From Parasponia andersonii (lineage: Eukaryota > Streptophyta > Magnoliopsida > Rosales > Cannabaceae): DNA of 64,000 bases. Every line of letters begins with the position of its first letter. Position 1 is the first letter of the stretch. The notes beneath the pieces are model-generated. The model saw only the letters and a program-made list of their open reading frames with translations, did no database searches and was not told where the DNA came from. The DNA lies in assembly GCA_002914805.1 (NCBI GenBank), contig JXTB01000482.1:202107-266106 (forward strand), written 5' to 3'. A program made the translations under genes and the position numbers. Below are positions 44,411 to 57,772 of the stretch, piece by piece.

Positions 44411-44810
44411 GGGAAATTAGACATTATACGGTATTTTCCGAAAATATTTTGAAAAACATGGTAGTTAGTGATTTTTAAGGTGCGGTATGATTTTTATTAG
44501 AAAAATGCTATTTTAAAAAAATATTTAGAAAAATATTATTTTTAAAATAATAACTAATAACTGATAATAGTTTCTGGAAACTGATAACTAGTAACTAAAA
44601 GTATTTATAACTATTATAAAATTGATAACTAGTTTTCAGAAATTGATAACCAATAGCCATTTAAAAAATATATTTTTCTAAAATTTTTTTAAAAGTGATA
44701 TTTTTCTAATAAAAATTGTAAAAAAAATTTGAAGAAAGTTTTGACTTCAGTATTTTTGTAATTTTCTTTTAGTTTTTTACGGGTAAAAGTGTTAAAAACT
44801 CAATAATATT
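44411..44810. mobile_element. AT-rich GTTACC-family element, copy 2
   Basis: GAAATTAGACATTATACGGT at the left and GTAAAAGTGTTAAAAACTC at the right match the ends of the insert at 25381-25790, with colinear interior (ATATTTAGAAAAATATTATTTTTAAAATA, AAAAGTATTTATAA). Confidence 0.6.
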
Positions 44811-44910
44811 CGCACTCCAAAATAGGTGATTCAAACCGCATTAATGAATGTTCATTGAGTGACCATCCACCAGGTTTTGACGATGGGATGACCCAAAAAC
44901 TTAAGAGGAA

Positions 44911-45310
44911 ATTTGATTTTTTATGGTATTTTTTCAAAAAAATTGAAAAATTCCGGAATTTGAAATTGTTCTGAAAAAATCCCAGATTTAATTATAAAAA
45001 TACTATTTTTAAAAGTATTTAGAAAATACCACTTTTTATTGATTCATAAGATACTTAAGGTAACTAGCCGAGTTACCTGAGATAACTTGAACAGTTACTT
45101 AAAGTAACTAGATTGGTTACTCTAAATAATCTAATTGTTTACCTCGAGTACTATTGAAAAATGTCAAATTTAAAATAAAATGGTATTGTTCTAAATATTT
45201 TAAAAGTGTTATTTTTCTAATAATACTTTTAAAAAGTAATATTTTGCTAAATCAATCCCAGAGTTTTCAAAAAAATGGTCCATCCGGGATTTTTCAATTT
45301 TTGGGATCTT
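44911..45310. mobile_element. AT-rich GTTACC-family element, diverged copy 3
   Basis: Similar left end (GAAATTTGATTTTTTATGGT) and several palindromes: AGGTAACT/AGTTACCT around 45058-45079 and AGTTACTT/AAGTAACT around 45101-45117. More diverged than copies 1 and 2. Confidence 0.45.
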
Positions 45311-46427
45311 GGGCCTGGATTTTGTAAATAGCCCAAAACTTAATCCTAAACGAAGGGATAATGTAACAAGAAATTCATCATTTGCCATTTTGGCAACGAA
45401 ACTTACATAATTTTTTAATAATGTCAACTATAATCTTATATTTGTGTTTTTTTTTTATCAAATCTTACAAAATTTACATACACAGTCAAAATTAGAATTT
45501 AAAATAACAAATATCTTTACTCTTTATAGTTGATTGACATCTACATAAATAGTTGAAAGATAACCTTCTAGATCAATAAATGGTCTATAACCTTTCAAGA
45601 ATTTAAGTGTAACGGTCTTCAAGTGCACAAAATATCTTTTTCTAAATTCTATTTTTTGATTTTAAAAATTAAAAATGTTTTCTTTTAACAATTTTAACTC
45701 CATTTTTTTACGATATTTGAGAGTTCGGTGAGACTTAATCGAAAAATACAAATAAAAGGTTTTATTTGATATAATTTTTAATTTTTATTTTTTTTACAAA
45801 AAGGCTAAACATGGTTTTTCTTTTTAATTTAAAGTTATCCCCAACATAAACGACTAAAAGATTGCACATGAAATAACACAAGAGAAAACGACAACAGAAC
45901 AGAAACGAGACGAGCAATAAAAAACGCCAATATAAACCTAAACGACAAAGAAAAGAAAGAAAAGATTGATAACAAAACCTGACAAAACAATGTTTCAAAC
46001 GACAACATGAAGGATACAAGAAATTAAATGACAATATCAAATAAATGACAATAAAATTTAAAAACAGCATAATGATAAAACATTTTAAAAAAAAAAAAAA
46101 AAAACAACAACAAACGACAACAAAAATAGTGATTGAGGAAAATAATGAAGAAGCAACAAAGAAAAAAAGGGCATAAACGACGAAACAGAAAGAAACACCA
46201 ATACAGGAAATAAACTGTAATACTACGGTAAATCAATGGTACATCTTGGTTTTTACAACTCTATCTTATAAAGTTAAAGTAAGAAGATTTGGAAATTTTT
46301 TTTTTTAATTTCTTACTATTCATAATTAAACTAAACAATTACTTCTTATTGAAAATTCAATTTTTACTTCGTAATTGAAATAACTCTCGAAATAAAATTT
46401 AAGTTTATACACTTCATAAAATAAAAT
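45311..46427. other. Gene-free DNA with a purine/A-biased strand
   Basis: 45840-46215 is unusually A- and C-rich and T-poor on the plus strand with recurring ACGACAA. Minus-strand frames there are only Phe/Leu/Cys-rich by composition and are not proposed as genes. Confidence 0.5.
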
Positions 46428-46725
46428 TGTAAAAGCCCATAGTTTTAAAAGGATATTTTAGTCTTTGGACTATTTTAAAAAAATAAAAATAAAAATAATA
46501 AAATTTTATAAACTAAAAATTCGAATTTTTGGATTTTATTGAAATAAAAAACTAAAAATTGGGGCTATTTCACAATTTTTAAGGACTAAATTGAAAGAAA
46601 TTTTTAAAAAATGTGATAAAAATATAATATTAAAAACTGAATATTGCCCATTTAGAGACCCCCACGTGTCACTCTCTCTCTCCTCCTTTTCTCCCTCAGC
46701 TTTTTCTCTCTCCTCTCCCTCAACA

Positions 46726-46762
<37 letters not shown>

Positions 46763-48791
46763 CGAATTGACCGCCACTCCAGTAGCTCCAACAGGTCGTC
46801 TTTGGTCGATGACGGTCGACGCCACCTAGCTAGAACGATGCAGCACTGCGACACAAACCGACTACCGAGTTGTCATGGCCATCGGAGCTCTAGAACGTCA
46901 CCGGAGAAGACGAAGCCCCGCGGAAGAAAATAGTCACCGGCGAAGATTCCGACATCCATTCACCGTGAAACCGGTCCCATTCAACTCATCTCGTCACGAT
47001 CTTTCACGTGACATATATATCTTAACTCAATATTGTCCTGATTGAATTTTGTCTTTTTTTTTGTCAATTTTGAGCTATTTTAGTTTTATATTTAAATTTT
47101 GCAATCCGACCGTTAGATCATAAAATAAACCTCGTATTTATGATGTACTCGTGAAACAAAAATTTTGAAATATGTATTGCCTATATTCAGTGACAGGTAA
47201 GAAAATCTAAATCTAACGGCTTAAATCGTCTCGTTTTGCGTGCTATAGACGCGGGTTCAACCTGAGCCCGAATTAGTCAAACTATATGTCTAATCTAGTA
47301 TTTTTAGGTATTCTAAATTCAGTAGTGAAATCTGTTTTACGATCTGAAGCTCTGATTGAAAATCGAGTTTTTAAACCTATCGATCAAAGGTTCGAAAATG
47401 ACGCTTGACCTTCTAAACGACACTCAAACGATGCCAAACCTTTTCCATAGTCCCGTAGCATTATTTGGATGCTCGAGTGAGGTAGGAGTTCAATTATCTA
47501 ATTTTACATATGATTTAATTTAAAATTTGCTTTATGACTATTTTGTGAAAAATGGTGAGTTTAACAATATTTTAATGAACTGTTTGGAAATCTTGAATTA
47601 TTCTGGAATTGGACTATGTGACTTCTATATATATTTATAAAATCATGACTTTGGGGTGATTTAGAGGATTTCTTACTCAAGGTACAGTACATTCCAGAAT
47701 AATATCAAGCAAAGTTTTAAAACATAGTTTGGTTATGTTCTGCATGGTTATTACATATATCCGGCTACATATTGTACATGCTATATGATCACGTATGAGA
47801 TACATCTTAGGTATCACGGTATTATAGTAGGTGGACTAGTACACCCGCCTTCGGTGAGAGCCTGTAAACCCGCATAGAGTTTTTCTGATTATTCTCACTC
47901 AGTAGGTGTAGGCATTCAGTTGTCCTTCTGGTTCGGTAGATTTAGATACGTGGGTGTCCCTCTAGTCATCTGGGATAGATATCAGGTAGGGAATACTTAG
48001 TACACGTAATACGAGTTACTCTAGTTCATGATGAGTGGATGTGAGCTCATGAGATGGGTTGATTTATGATATGTATAATCTTGCGAATTCTGATTTTGGT
48101 TTTGAATATATGATTATTGTGAATACCAATTATTTTATAAACCTGGTTTATAAATGGCTTTTAGAAAAGGTATTAACCATGTAAGTTTGGTAAAAATTAC
48201 ATTCATTCAAAAAGGTAATTGAGTTTCTACTGAGCATTCTCGTGCTCACCCCCTACTTTTTCCCATTTCAGGTGTTGACCTATTTTGTGATAATTATTCT
48301 GGTGGCTTGGCAAGTATGTTTAGCATATGCTTGCAGTTCCAATCCTCTTCATTGGTTGGTTTGTACTATATATTAATTCTTCTTTTCTAAGTCAAATTTA
48401 GTTAGCCAATAGTAATATATTTACTGAGCAGATGTATGAGGATGATTTTAAGTACTTAGAAAATAAATATGATTTTAGATAAATTATTTGAATATTGGGC
48501 TTAGAGTTTTAAATTGAACTATTTCATTAAACTTCGTGAAATAATAAAAGTTTTTGAACTAGTTAATTAGGATTTTTTGTAAACATAAAATAAAGAATTT
48601 CTTGGAAATTTAAAATTGGTAGATAATAACATGATTATCAAATTTGTCAAATCTTGAAATTTACTTACTTTTGAAGACTAAAACTTAAATTTTAAGTTCT
48701 TAAATTATTCTAAAATTTTAGAAACTACTGCTTATCACTATTTTCACCTAAAATTACTAAAAGTCACAGTCTTGGATTTCCAGTCGTGACA
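46428..48791 (+). mobile_element. Solo LTR, Tekay/Del type
   Basis: Begins TGTAAAAGCCC and ends AGTCGTGACA, 2364 bp. Flanks AAAAT (46423-46427) and AAAAC (48792-48796) agree at four of five bases, consistent with a worn 5-bp duplication. CT repeats (46732-46757), a GC-rich block, TATATATCTTAA (about 47014), CCTGTAAACCCGCATAGAG and the TGAGCA/TGCTCA hairpin (48231-48248) occur in the same order as in the LTR pieces at 14041 and 8232. No primer site follows, so internal sequence was lost by LTR-LTR recombination. Confidence 0.88.
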
Positions 48792-51387
48792 AAAACACTC
48801 TCAATCTTAGTCCAAAAATAAATGTTTATTGAAAATAAAATATGAGGTCGTTTAAAATATTTGATTACCATTTAGGATCCTGACGCCACTAGCCAACCTC
48901 CATTAGGATTTAATGCTCATCTAGAAAATTTAAATGAATAGAATCAACTTGCGCCTAGTAAATAAATCTCATGCATACAATGAATGATATGTTACATGAA
49001 TCGTACACTTTAAGAACCATAACTATATATCCTCTTCTTTGAAAATATTTTTAGTTCATAAACATTGTCGTTTCATAAAACTTTTATTTTTAAGCTCATG
49101 TTAGTGCAATGGCAAGTCTATCATAAGTGATAGGTCATAAACGTAGTGTCATGGCAAGCATATGTGACCATATAGCTATTCGAATCCTATATAGTTATCG
49201 GACTATAATAACTAGCATTATAATTTAAACTTTTGTTCTTAATATGGTAATTTTAAGTCATTCAGTCGGATTCTCATACTCATTTCAAGAACTTAACACA
49301 CTTAAAGAAAATATTATTCTTTGAAACATAATTTTGGATACATAGTAACTTTAAAATCATTAATTGAAAATAATGATTATATATTTTTTTTATGCATTTC
49401 ATGAAATGCTTGTATATGCTCATGATTCATGAAAATCATAATAATATTTTTTTTATGCATTTCATGCAATACTTGTATATGCTTATGATTCATACTTAAT
49501 TTGCATACTAAAACGTAAGTGTATATAATAACATATTATAAAGATCATCATAGTATATAATAGCACATAATTATAAATAAACACATAAGGTGAGATTTAC
49601 TTACATTAGGTCCTTAGAAAAAGTTTATTTATGCTTGCAGTGAAATACTATACACTCGATCTTGTTATAAATATATGCCTATCTTTTTGATTATTATTCA
49701 TGCAATAATATTCATTCTATATATTAATATATGTTATTTGTTCATAAGAAATATAATTAGGCATTTAAAAAAATACTTACAATATATAATCATAAAATTA
49801 TATTTTATAACACAATCAAAAACTATAAAATTTCAACGAGTAATATATACTTAAATAATTTTATGTTTTGTTATAATATTATAACTATTCTAATATTTTA
49901 CAAAAATTATAATAATATATAAATAAAGCTGTAGAAAATTATATAGAATTTGTCAACAAGATTTATTATACTTTTTATAATTTCTAATCGAAGTTCTGTA
50001 ATATGATAAAATTGTTTAAAGCAACGACCAGTAGTCAATATTTAAATTTATGAATCTTTTTGTTAATTAAAATATTTTGAAATTTCAATGCAAGCATTAT
50101 AACATAAAATAAAGCTACAAAAATTATTTAGGATTTATTAATCACATTTAGTACATTGTTTCTAATTTTTAATATATAGTTTGAAATCTCATAAAACTGT
50201 TAAAGCTGCAACTATTAGTTACTTCTTGAATTTTCTGGAATAATTTTTGTGTTTAAAAATCTTAATATTTTAAAAGAAGATCTTTTAACATATTCTTACA
50301 CATGGACAACAATCGGTGAAACCAAATAATATTGTCTCATAGTAAGTTAAATTCTTAAAATTTTACCTTAGAATTCCTAATAATACTTAACTTATAAAAG
50401 TATATGTTACTACGAAAATCATAACTAATTATAGACATTTCTAAAAATCATGAAAATATTTTGAGTACTGACATATATATTAATGTCTAGTTAAAGTTTA
50501 AAGTCTAAGTAAAATTAATAGGATGAAGTTTTAATAATATCATATTGTATAAATAAAATTGCCAGATTTACTGGTTCTGAAAATAATATGTAAATAAAAT
50601 TCTATTAGAATTTGAAATTAATTCATGGTACTACAAAATTTTCTCGAATATAATTTAACATACTATTTTAAAAATTTCACTTTAAACTAATAATATTTAC
50701 CTTTTGATATTATAAAGTAAAGATGATAAAATTTATCTATAAACTTTTCTTTGGTAACAACTAATACGTAATTAAAGATTTATGTAAACTCATAGGAGTA
50801 AGATATGAATCTAAAAATTTCCAGAAATAAAGTAAACATATAGAATAATATCTCATAAAAATTTCAGATTTTAATAAAATTTCTAACTCCTAATAACATA
50901 GATTGAAATTGAATCTAACAGCGATAAAATTATAATCTTGATAAAAAAATAAAGTTCTAAGAATTACCTTCAATATTTATCCAAAGAAAGATAAATGCTC
51001 AAACTTTGATGTTATTGTTTCATGAATTCATTACTCACAGAGCTATATATCTAAGTTATATATAAGTTATTATGTAACATACTTAGCTTTAGAAAGAAGA
51101 AGACTCTAAGTGATGAAGAGAGAAAAGGAAATGGACTAATTGTATTGGGTGGGAGTTACATATTAATGGAACCTTATTAATTGGTGGTAGAATAATAGTG
51201 TGGCTGGTAGTGAGAAAAATATTTATCAATCCACATATTAGTCATTAATAAATTTATAGAAGGTATTGAAGATAACGTAGCCAACTTCACATGTTAAACA
51301 AGCTATTTGATTAAAAGCATATAAACACCATTGCATGCATGTATGCCAACTTAGCTAAAATTGTCTACTGCTCTTCTTCTTCTTCTT
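48792..51387. other. Gene-free AT-rich DNA
   Basis: Contains an imperfect tandem duplication at about 49380-49490 (TTTTTTATGCATTTCATG). No coding frame. The right side reaches a (CTT)n run abutting an N gap. Confidence 0.5.
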
Positions 51388-51423
51388 NNNNNNNNNNNNN
51401 NNNNNNNNNNNNNNNNNNNNNNN
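51388..51423. other. Assembly gap (36 N)
   Basis: N run inside a CTT microsatellite, probably an uncalled repeat. Confidence 0.99.
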
Positions 51424-53867
51424 TCTTTTTGTTTTTGTTTTGTTTTTATTTATTTTTGATATCATGACCTATACATGAAATAAGCTATATGGCCATTATT
51501 TTTTTCTTTTTAAAAAATGTATATCATATGTATATACTCAAACTTAAACATATTGATATATTTAATTATTTTAATAACAACACATATTTGAATAAGAAAA
51601 TCAATAGCAGTTATTAGATTAATCTATTTAGAGTTTAATATTAAACCCACTAAATTAAATATACAACACATTAAACAATAATCATATGCATAAATTTAGA
51701 ATGTATGTTAATTATTTATCTTTTATTAGGCATACGTGATCCAACTTGGATTCATGTGTATATTCCACTTTAACAAATCCACAAAATTCGTTAGTGTATA
51801 ATTATTTTATTTATGTAATTAAAAAATTAAATATATATAGTAAAATTTTAGACTAATTAATAAGCTTGATATTACATAAACGATAAGAAAAAGAAAAGGA
51901 GATGAGAGCATTTGACAGGTTGGACTAAAAAGGGGGATTGGATTGTTTATCCAATCCCATATTTGGGGCATAAAGAATGAGAGGACAACTTAGTGTGGGG
52001 ATTAATTACTACCCTAGACTTATTTAGGACGCAAGATTGAATTAGATTGGGCAGCATTAGAAAAAATAGGATTGGATACGTTTATGCTAAATTCAGTACT
52101 ATATTTATTAAACTGTCAGATTAAACAACTAGAAAAACAATCCAGTTTGGTATATTATCGGAATGGACTCAATTAAAAAAATAATTTTGTTTTTAAAAAT
52201 TTAAATATAAGTTAAAATATATTAAAAAACGAGAAATATATATTTTAAAAAATCAATTGAAATGTACTTAAAAATAAATTATTATTTAGGAGAAAAATAT
52301 CATTAAATTTGAGAAAGATATATATTTTTATTTATTTTATGCAATATCTAAAATTGACGCAGTAGATGAAGCGGATTTTTGGCCAAAGTAATGAGATTTA
52401 TTCAATCAGTATTTCCCATTTTCAAATATGTTAAATTTACAAGTTTGTTGTATCAAAATTCCATAAATTAGTGATTCAGTAACGGTTTATATTGATTACA
52501 TGAAGCAACCATGGATCTTCCATCACCTCTTTGTACATCTATAATTTTATATTTATTTTAATTATAAATTTTTTTATATATAAATTACTAAGAAGAACAA
52601 GTTTAACTACGATAAACCTTAAAAATACAATTCCATTTTTCCCTTTTAACAGTCATAATCATTAAAAATAACGATTTTAGTATAAGTATTGTTGTGTTGT
52701 ACACAGATTTTCCAGTTGCTCAAAAAGAGACCAACTTGTTTGGGTGACCGAGCAGACCATCTCTGTTCGAGAAGCAAGCAGATCTTCAAAACGATACATC
52801 ATTAACTCAAATTGCTCAAATTCTGAGGTATCCAGAGGTAGTTTCAGGAAATTTGGATCAAATCTCTATAAATTTACTTATTTCTTTATTTTGTGCATTA
52901 AATATAGTTTAAATTTGAATATATGGTTACTTTATCTAAACAGGGGTTCCTTCATTTTAATCAGAATACTTAGACTAAATAAAATTAAAATTAATTAGTG
53001 GATGTAAACTTTTTGTTTGAAAGACTGAACTAAATTAAAATCGCTTTGTGTTCTTATTTTATTGAGTTTTGTTATTTATTCTCAGTCCCATTGTTATACT
53101 AAGATTTTGGTATGAACAAGTATATATTCCCTTTAAAAAATATATTTATTTATATATATCTTTAATCTTAGTCAACATCTATCACAGAAGTTATTGAAAA
53201 AAAAAAATGACAAGAACCGTGATTCACTATTATATGCAAAGGAAATTTCAATATCAGCCAATCAACTTTAAAAAAGAATCTAGATCAAGCACACTATGAA
53301 AAAAAAAACACGATAAAGATCCAAATTCTTTCCCAAAATAATACTATAAGATCTCAATTGATTTGTTATTTATTTTCTTCAAGATTTCATCTTATTTGTC
53401 TTTTTTTTTTTTTTTCAAATTAAAATCTGAACTTGGACATTAAAAATTGGTGATGAAAATTAAAAAAAAAAAAAGGGCATTTTTGGAAAATAATGAATAT
53501 GCAAAAAATTAATAGATTTTGAAAAGAATTTTTCTGAAATTGAATGCACAAAGTCCATTAAGTACCGAATACAGAACTTCGCGTGAGAAAACTCTCAATA
53601 AAAAACCCCTTTTTCAATTCATATTCCAATTTTTTTTAAGAGTAAATTCAATTATAAATGAGAACTTTTGTTGAGAAAAAAAAGACAATACGAAATGGGT
53701 TTCAATATTACATAACAAGACCTAAACATGGTGGAAAAAAGACTTTAATAATTGCAGGAACTTCTTACAAATTTATAACAAATTATTGAGTTTCAAGAAT
53801 AACGGAGTGATTTGATATATATCCAAGATGTATCTTTGCTGCTGCCTCGTCTTCTTCTTTTTCTGAG
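51424..53867. other. Gene-free AT-rich DNA
   Basis: A perfect hairpin GGATTGGAT / ATCCAATCC lies at about 51937-51959. A minus-strand open stretch around 52700-52830 (FEQFELMMYRFEDLL) has no family I recognise. Nothing else supported. Confidence 0.5.
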
Positions 53868-55044
53868 GTCCGCGACCAGTGAGAACTAGAATCACTGGTT
53901 TTTAGCTAGCGGCAGAGATGGAGGAGACAAGAGCCACTTGTTTTCCCGGTAAGAGAAGACTAACTCGGTCACGTTCTTCTGCTTCTTGGGAAAAATCGAT
54001 ACCAAGGACGACGACATCTTTTGCGGTACGAATTGCTTCATCAAAGCCGGCATCAGAGTCACATGATAAGTTAAGGCAACCAGTTGCATATTATGTGCCG
54101 TTTGTGAAATCTTGAAATCCATCAGGAAGGCTCTTTTTGTTGCAAGGTATTCCTATTCAACCTAATTGAACCCACTCTTTAGCTGAAAAGCCAAGTGTTC
54201 CACTGTTGTATTAACTAGAAAACTTAAAACTGAAACTAATAAGATGTATTTTAACCTGAGAAAAAAATATTGTTGTCATATCCACATAGCCAAGAATACA
54301 CTCTAGATTGAATTTAGACTTAAGCGCACTCACAAAAGAAAATAAAGAACACAATAGTTTAACGTGCTTCAAGCCAAATCCTAGTTGGTTCAGGACTACT
54401 TGCATTAAAAGCCACATACACAATTAAACTAATATCTTGTACAGCTTAAATTACCTACATAACCACCCCGCATTTTAACAGAGTTATTTGCCAGAGGACC
54501 AATAACAGCCAAGGAAAAATCAACACCCTTCTTCAGAGGCAGGAAATTGTGATCATTTTTAAGAAGCACAATACCCCGCTTCGAGTGCCAATTTCTTGTG
54601 TTCTGAGTTACAGACATCTTGAGGTCCCAGTCTTCCATATCTCCCTTTTAAAGGATCCCCATTGAACAAACCGAAACGGAGCTGAACTGAGAAAAGAATG
54701 AGAAGTGCTCCGCCTAAGTCTTCTTCTTGCACTTTCCCTTGTTCAATCGCAGAAAGAGTATGTCGATACAAGAATGCTCCACAATCTATATCCGTTCCTG
54801 CAAATGAAATATTGATTTGTAACTCTTTTTAAACAAAATCCGGAGACTCTAGTCAAAGTCATTGCCTAAGCAAATTTAATGGGGAAAAAAAGGAAGAAAA
54901 ATATTAAAGACCTGCTTTAAGAACATCAGCAACTGCATCTTCAGGATTTTTGGCGTAATGATGAGATCCGAATACTGCGGTCACAGCATCACAATCTGAG
55001 GTAATGTATCTGTACTTCATGACATTGAAATGCATACCTACGAG

Positions 55045-56179
55045 GCTCATTAAATCAAGTTTGTAGGCTACATATGTTCTATGGGAAATTAGGCAAAAAT
55101 AGAACTTTTGAAATGATGTTTAGTAAAAAGGCTAATGTTTTAAAACCGGAGATAATGACGTAAAAATATAATGATTTTTTAACATCTCAGCAAAAATATC
55201 TCAATTTTTGAATTTTTCTTCAAATTAGTACTATAACTTTTGAAATTTTACAAAACTAATGCCATAACTTTTGAATTTTGCAAATCAATACTTTGAGAAT
55301 TGAAATTTTTGCAAATTGGTTTTCTAACATCTGAAATTTCTACAAATTTATACTCGTGATGTACAGTTAACTGATTTTAATTATAAATCGATGACAGTAC
55401 CCATTATTAATTTAATAAAAGCAAAAAATTAATAAAATTTCTGAAAAATAATTTTCTAATAGTTTATTAAACTTTTCATTTAAAAAAGAAAAATAAAAAT
55501 TAGAATGCTGAGAGGAAAAATGGAATCCAAATCGAATATATATATATATATCATATTTGTATCAACAAATATTTAAAATTTATTAAAAATAACTTTAAAA
55601 TGATAAATACATTACACAATTTATATTTTTTCGCTGCTAACTAAAAAAAAATTATAAAACATTTTTCTATAATGTATTAATCTTCAAATATTTTTGATAA
55701 TTTAATGAGAAGTTACTTATGACACAAATTTGTAAAAAATAAAAGTCGGACATTTATTTGCAAGAATTATAAATATTAAAATATTAATTTGACCAAATTC
55801 AAAAGTTAATTTATTAATTTGCAAGAGTTTAAAAGTCAAAGTATTTTGTGTAAAAAAGTTAAAAATCACAGTACTTTTATGTTATTATCCCTATTAACTA
55901 TTTGCATTTATTTATTTATTTATGAGTATAGTCAATGTATTAGCGTGGTCGAGCATTGACGAGAATGACTGGGAACGACTGCTATATAAAGAATCTTAAA
56001 AAAGTAGACTTTTTATAAAAACCCACTTTAAAAAGGGTCTATATGTCTACTTTACAAAGAATCTAAAAAAATAGACCTTTTACAAAAGCCGCCTTTAAAA
56101 ATGGTCTATGCTCCATAGAGATTCTTCTACAGCTATAGTCAGAATCCTGATGAAATTTTTACCCTTTAAAGCCTCATTT
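55045..56179. other. Intron-like DNA of the pseudogene with short repeats
   Basis: AT-rich. 55985-56110 holds imperfect 65-70 bp repeats with GTCTACTTTACAAAGAATCT; related pieces at 56470-56610. Exon segments normally between blocks are not found here. Confidence 0.45.
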
Positions 56180-57141
56180 ATTCAGAGCAATATCAGCAGA
56201 TCCTTCAGAGCGCAGGCATGAACCCCATTAACTTCATTGTAAGAGCACATCAAACAACTAGCTTTTCCTTGCTCAACACAACTATGGAATGGAGGCTGAA
56301 ACGTGTCCTCAAAATCTTGGTCCGTAATCTACCTTTAAAAAAAGTGAGAAATTAGGTAAAATAAACCTTTTTGAAGTGACTTTTAATTGGAAAAAAAAAA
56401 AAACTTATGTTTTAAAACTTTTTTTAACAAAATAGTCTTTTTACAAAATCAAATTTGGTGTTGAGCATGATTGAGAAAGCCTATATTGTAAAGAAATTAA
56501 AACATAGGTCTTTTATCAAAACTCAAATCAAAAGGGCGTCTATAGACTATTTTGCAAAAAAATAAAAACATGGACCTGTTTATCAAAACTTACTTTCAAA
56601 AGCTGTCTATTCCACAAAGAAGGGGGAAAAAAAACAAGAAAAAACAAAAAAAGAGACATTTTAAGCCCAAACAAACCAAGCCCAGTTGAATTTAGTGAAC
56701 ATACCATCAGAATAAGATATTTTACGTTATTACGCACAAAAGCCACATGAGATTAGCAAGCATTTTATCAAAAGACGATATCTTAAACATTCATAGTTAG
56801 CAATTTTACGTATAAATACATGTATGTGTGTATTTTTAATTATCTAGCTAGAAGAATTATATATTTTTGCAAACATACTTAAAATATACTTGTCTTTTTA
56901 TTTTCTTGAAAACCTATTATACACGTATGTATTTTTAGCCCTATAAAAATACTTTTAGACCAGTTTCATTTTCTATATCTAAATTTTATTTCTCTTTCAA
57001 ATTGAATTTATTTTCATCCCAATTATTTGTTTTTTCTTTTCCTATTATTTATCATGTGCGAATGATTTGATTTTGGCATGAATGGCTTGATTTTGATTTA
57101 TCCAATACTTAATCAACTCTTAATACGTAGTATGCAAAATT

Positions 57142-57295
57142 CATGGCTTGATTTTTATAGAAAATCTTTAACTTTTAGTTTTTACTAGTGTACTTTTTCA
57201 CAATATTTCAAATCAATTCATGGCTAGATTTTTATAGAAAATCTATAACTTTTAGTTTTTACTAGTGTACTATTTTACAATATTTCAAATCTATC
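57142..57295. repeat. 77-bp tandem duplication in pseudogene intron
   Basis: CATGGCTTGATTTTTATAG at 57142 recurs (as CATGGCTAG) at 57219; both copies run to ACAATATTTCAAATC. Confidence 0.9.
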
Positions 57296-57772
57296 GTATT
57301 ATGCATACGTAGCATTGAAATTGTATCTAGTGAAACTCCCTCACATCTCCAAATTAATCATAAGCAGTCAAATGCTTACCACAAGCAGAGAGCATTAGAT
57401 CATCACTCTCATCGTCATCATCGTCACCCTCCAAAAGTGTCTTCTCCCAAAACACATCTCCAACCCTCGATTTATTCCCTCCCCGAAAACCCTTCACGAA
57501 GTTAACAGCATAGGCTGAAGCCACCATGGGGTCCTCACCTGGGTCTCCTGGCCTCTCCCCCATCTGGGTCACTAAAGATATTAACACTGGGGGCCCAGAA
57601 TGTCAGCCCAGCTTGCCCAACATTGTGCATGGTCGAGCCTCGACCACTGTAGCCGATCCAATCCCGAACCAGAGGCTCCTATCGAACTAGGGCGCGGTTA
57701 GAATCACTTCGGGGAAGCTCGTGGCGGCCGAAACGGCGCCGTTGAATTTAATGCCGGGGCGGTAGGATGAGA

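Larger units (their letters stand above)
53868..57772 (-). pseudogene. Beta-D-xylosidase (GH3, BXL family) pseudogene, 5' end cut by an LTR element
   Basis: Minus-strand exon blocks: 57772-57345 ([54 protein letters not shown]), 56328-56180 ([28 protein letters not shown]), 55044-54912 (YITSDCDAV with the GH3 nucleophile Asp, then NPEDAVADVLKAG), 54797-54455 (GTDIDCGAFLYRHT, LGPQDVCNSEHKKLALEA, GIVLLKND, VIGPLANNSVKMRGGY) and 54116-53868 (CDSDAGFDEAIRTAKDVVVLG, LLLPGKQVALVSSISAAS). The family consists of secreted wall enzymes that release xylose or arabinose. One-base losses occur after VVEAR, in DPRWGRG and before PGEDP; stops after VILTAP, after TAYD and after ISAAS. The N-terminal exon and signal peptide lie beyond the LTR element, outside the window. 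Confidence 0.92.

Noticed and set aside
45762..46236. Minus-strand frames rich in Phe, Leu and Cys that look like membrane proteins
   Set aside because: Explained by the A/C-rich composition of the plus strand; no start context, domain or homologous pattern.
52744..52998. Plus-strand frame of 84 codons
   Set aside because: The second half is low-complexity AT-rich translation; no recognised family.
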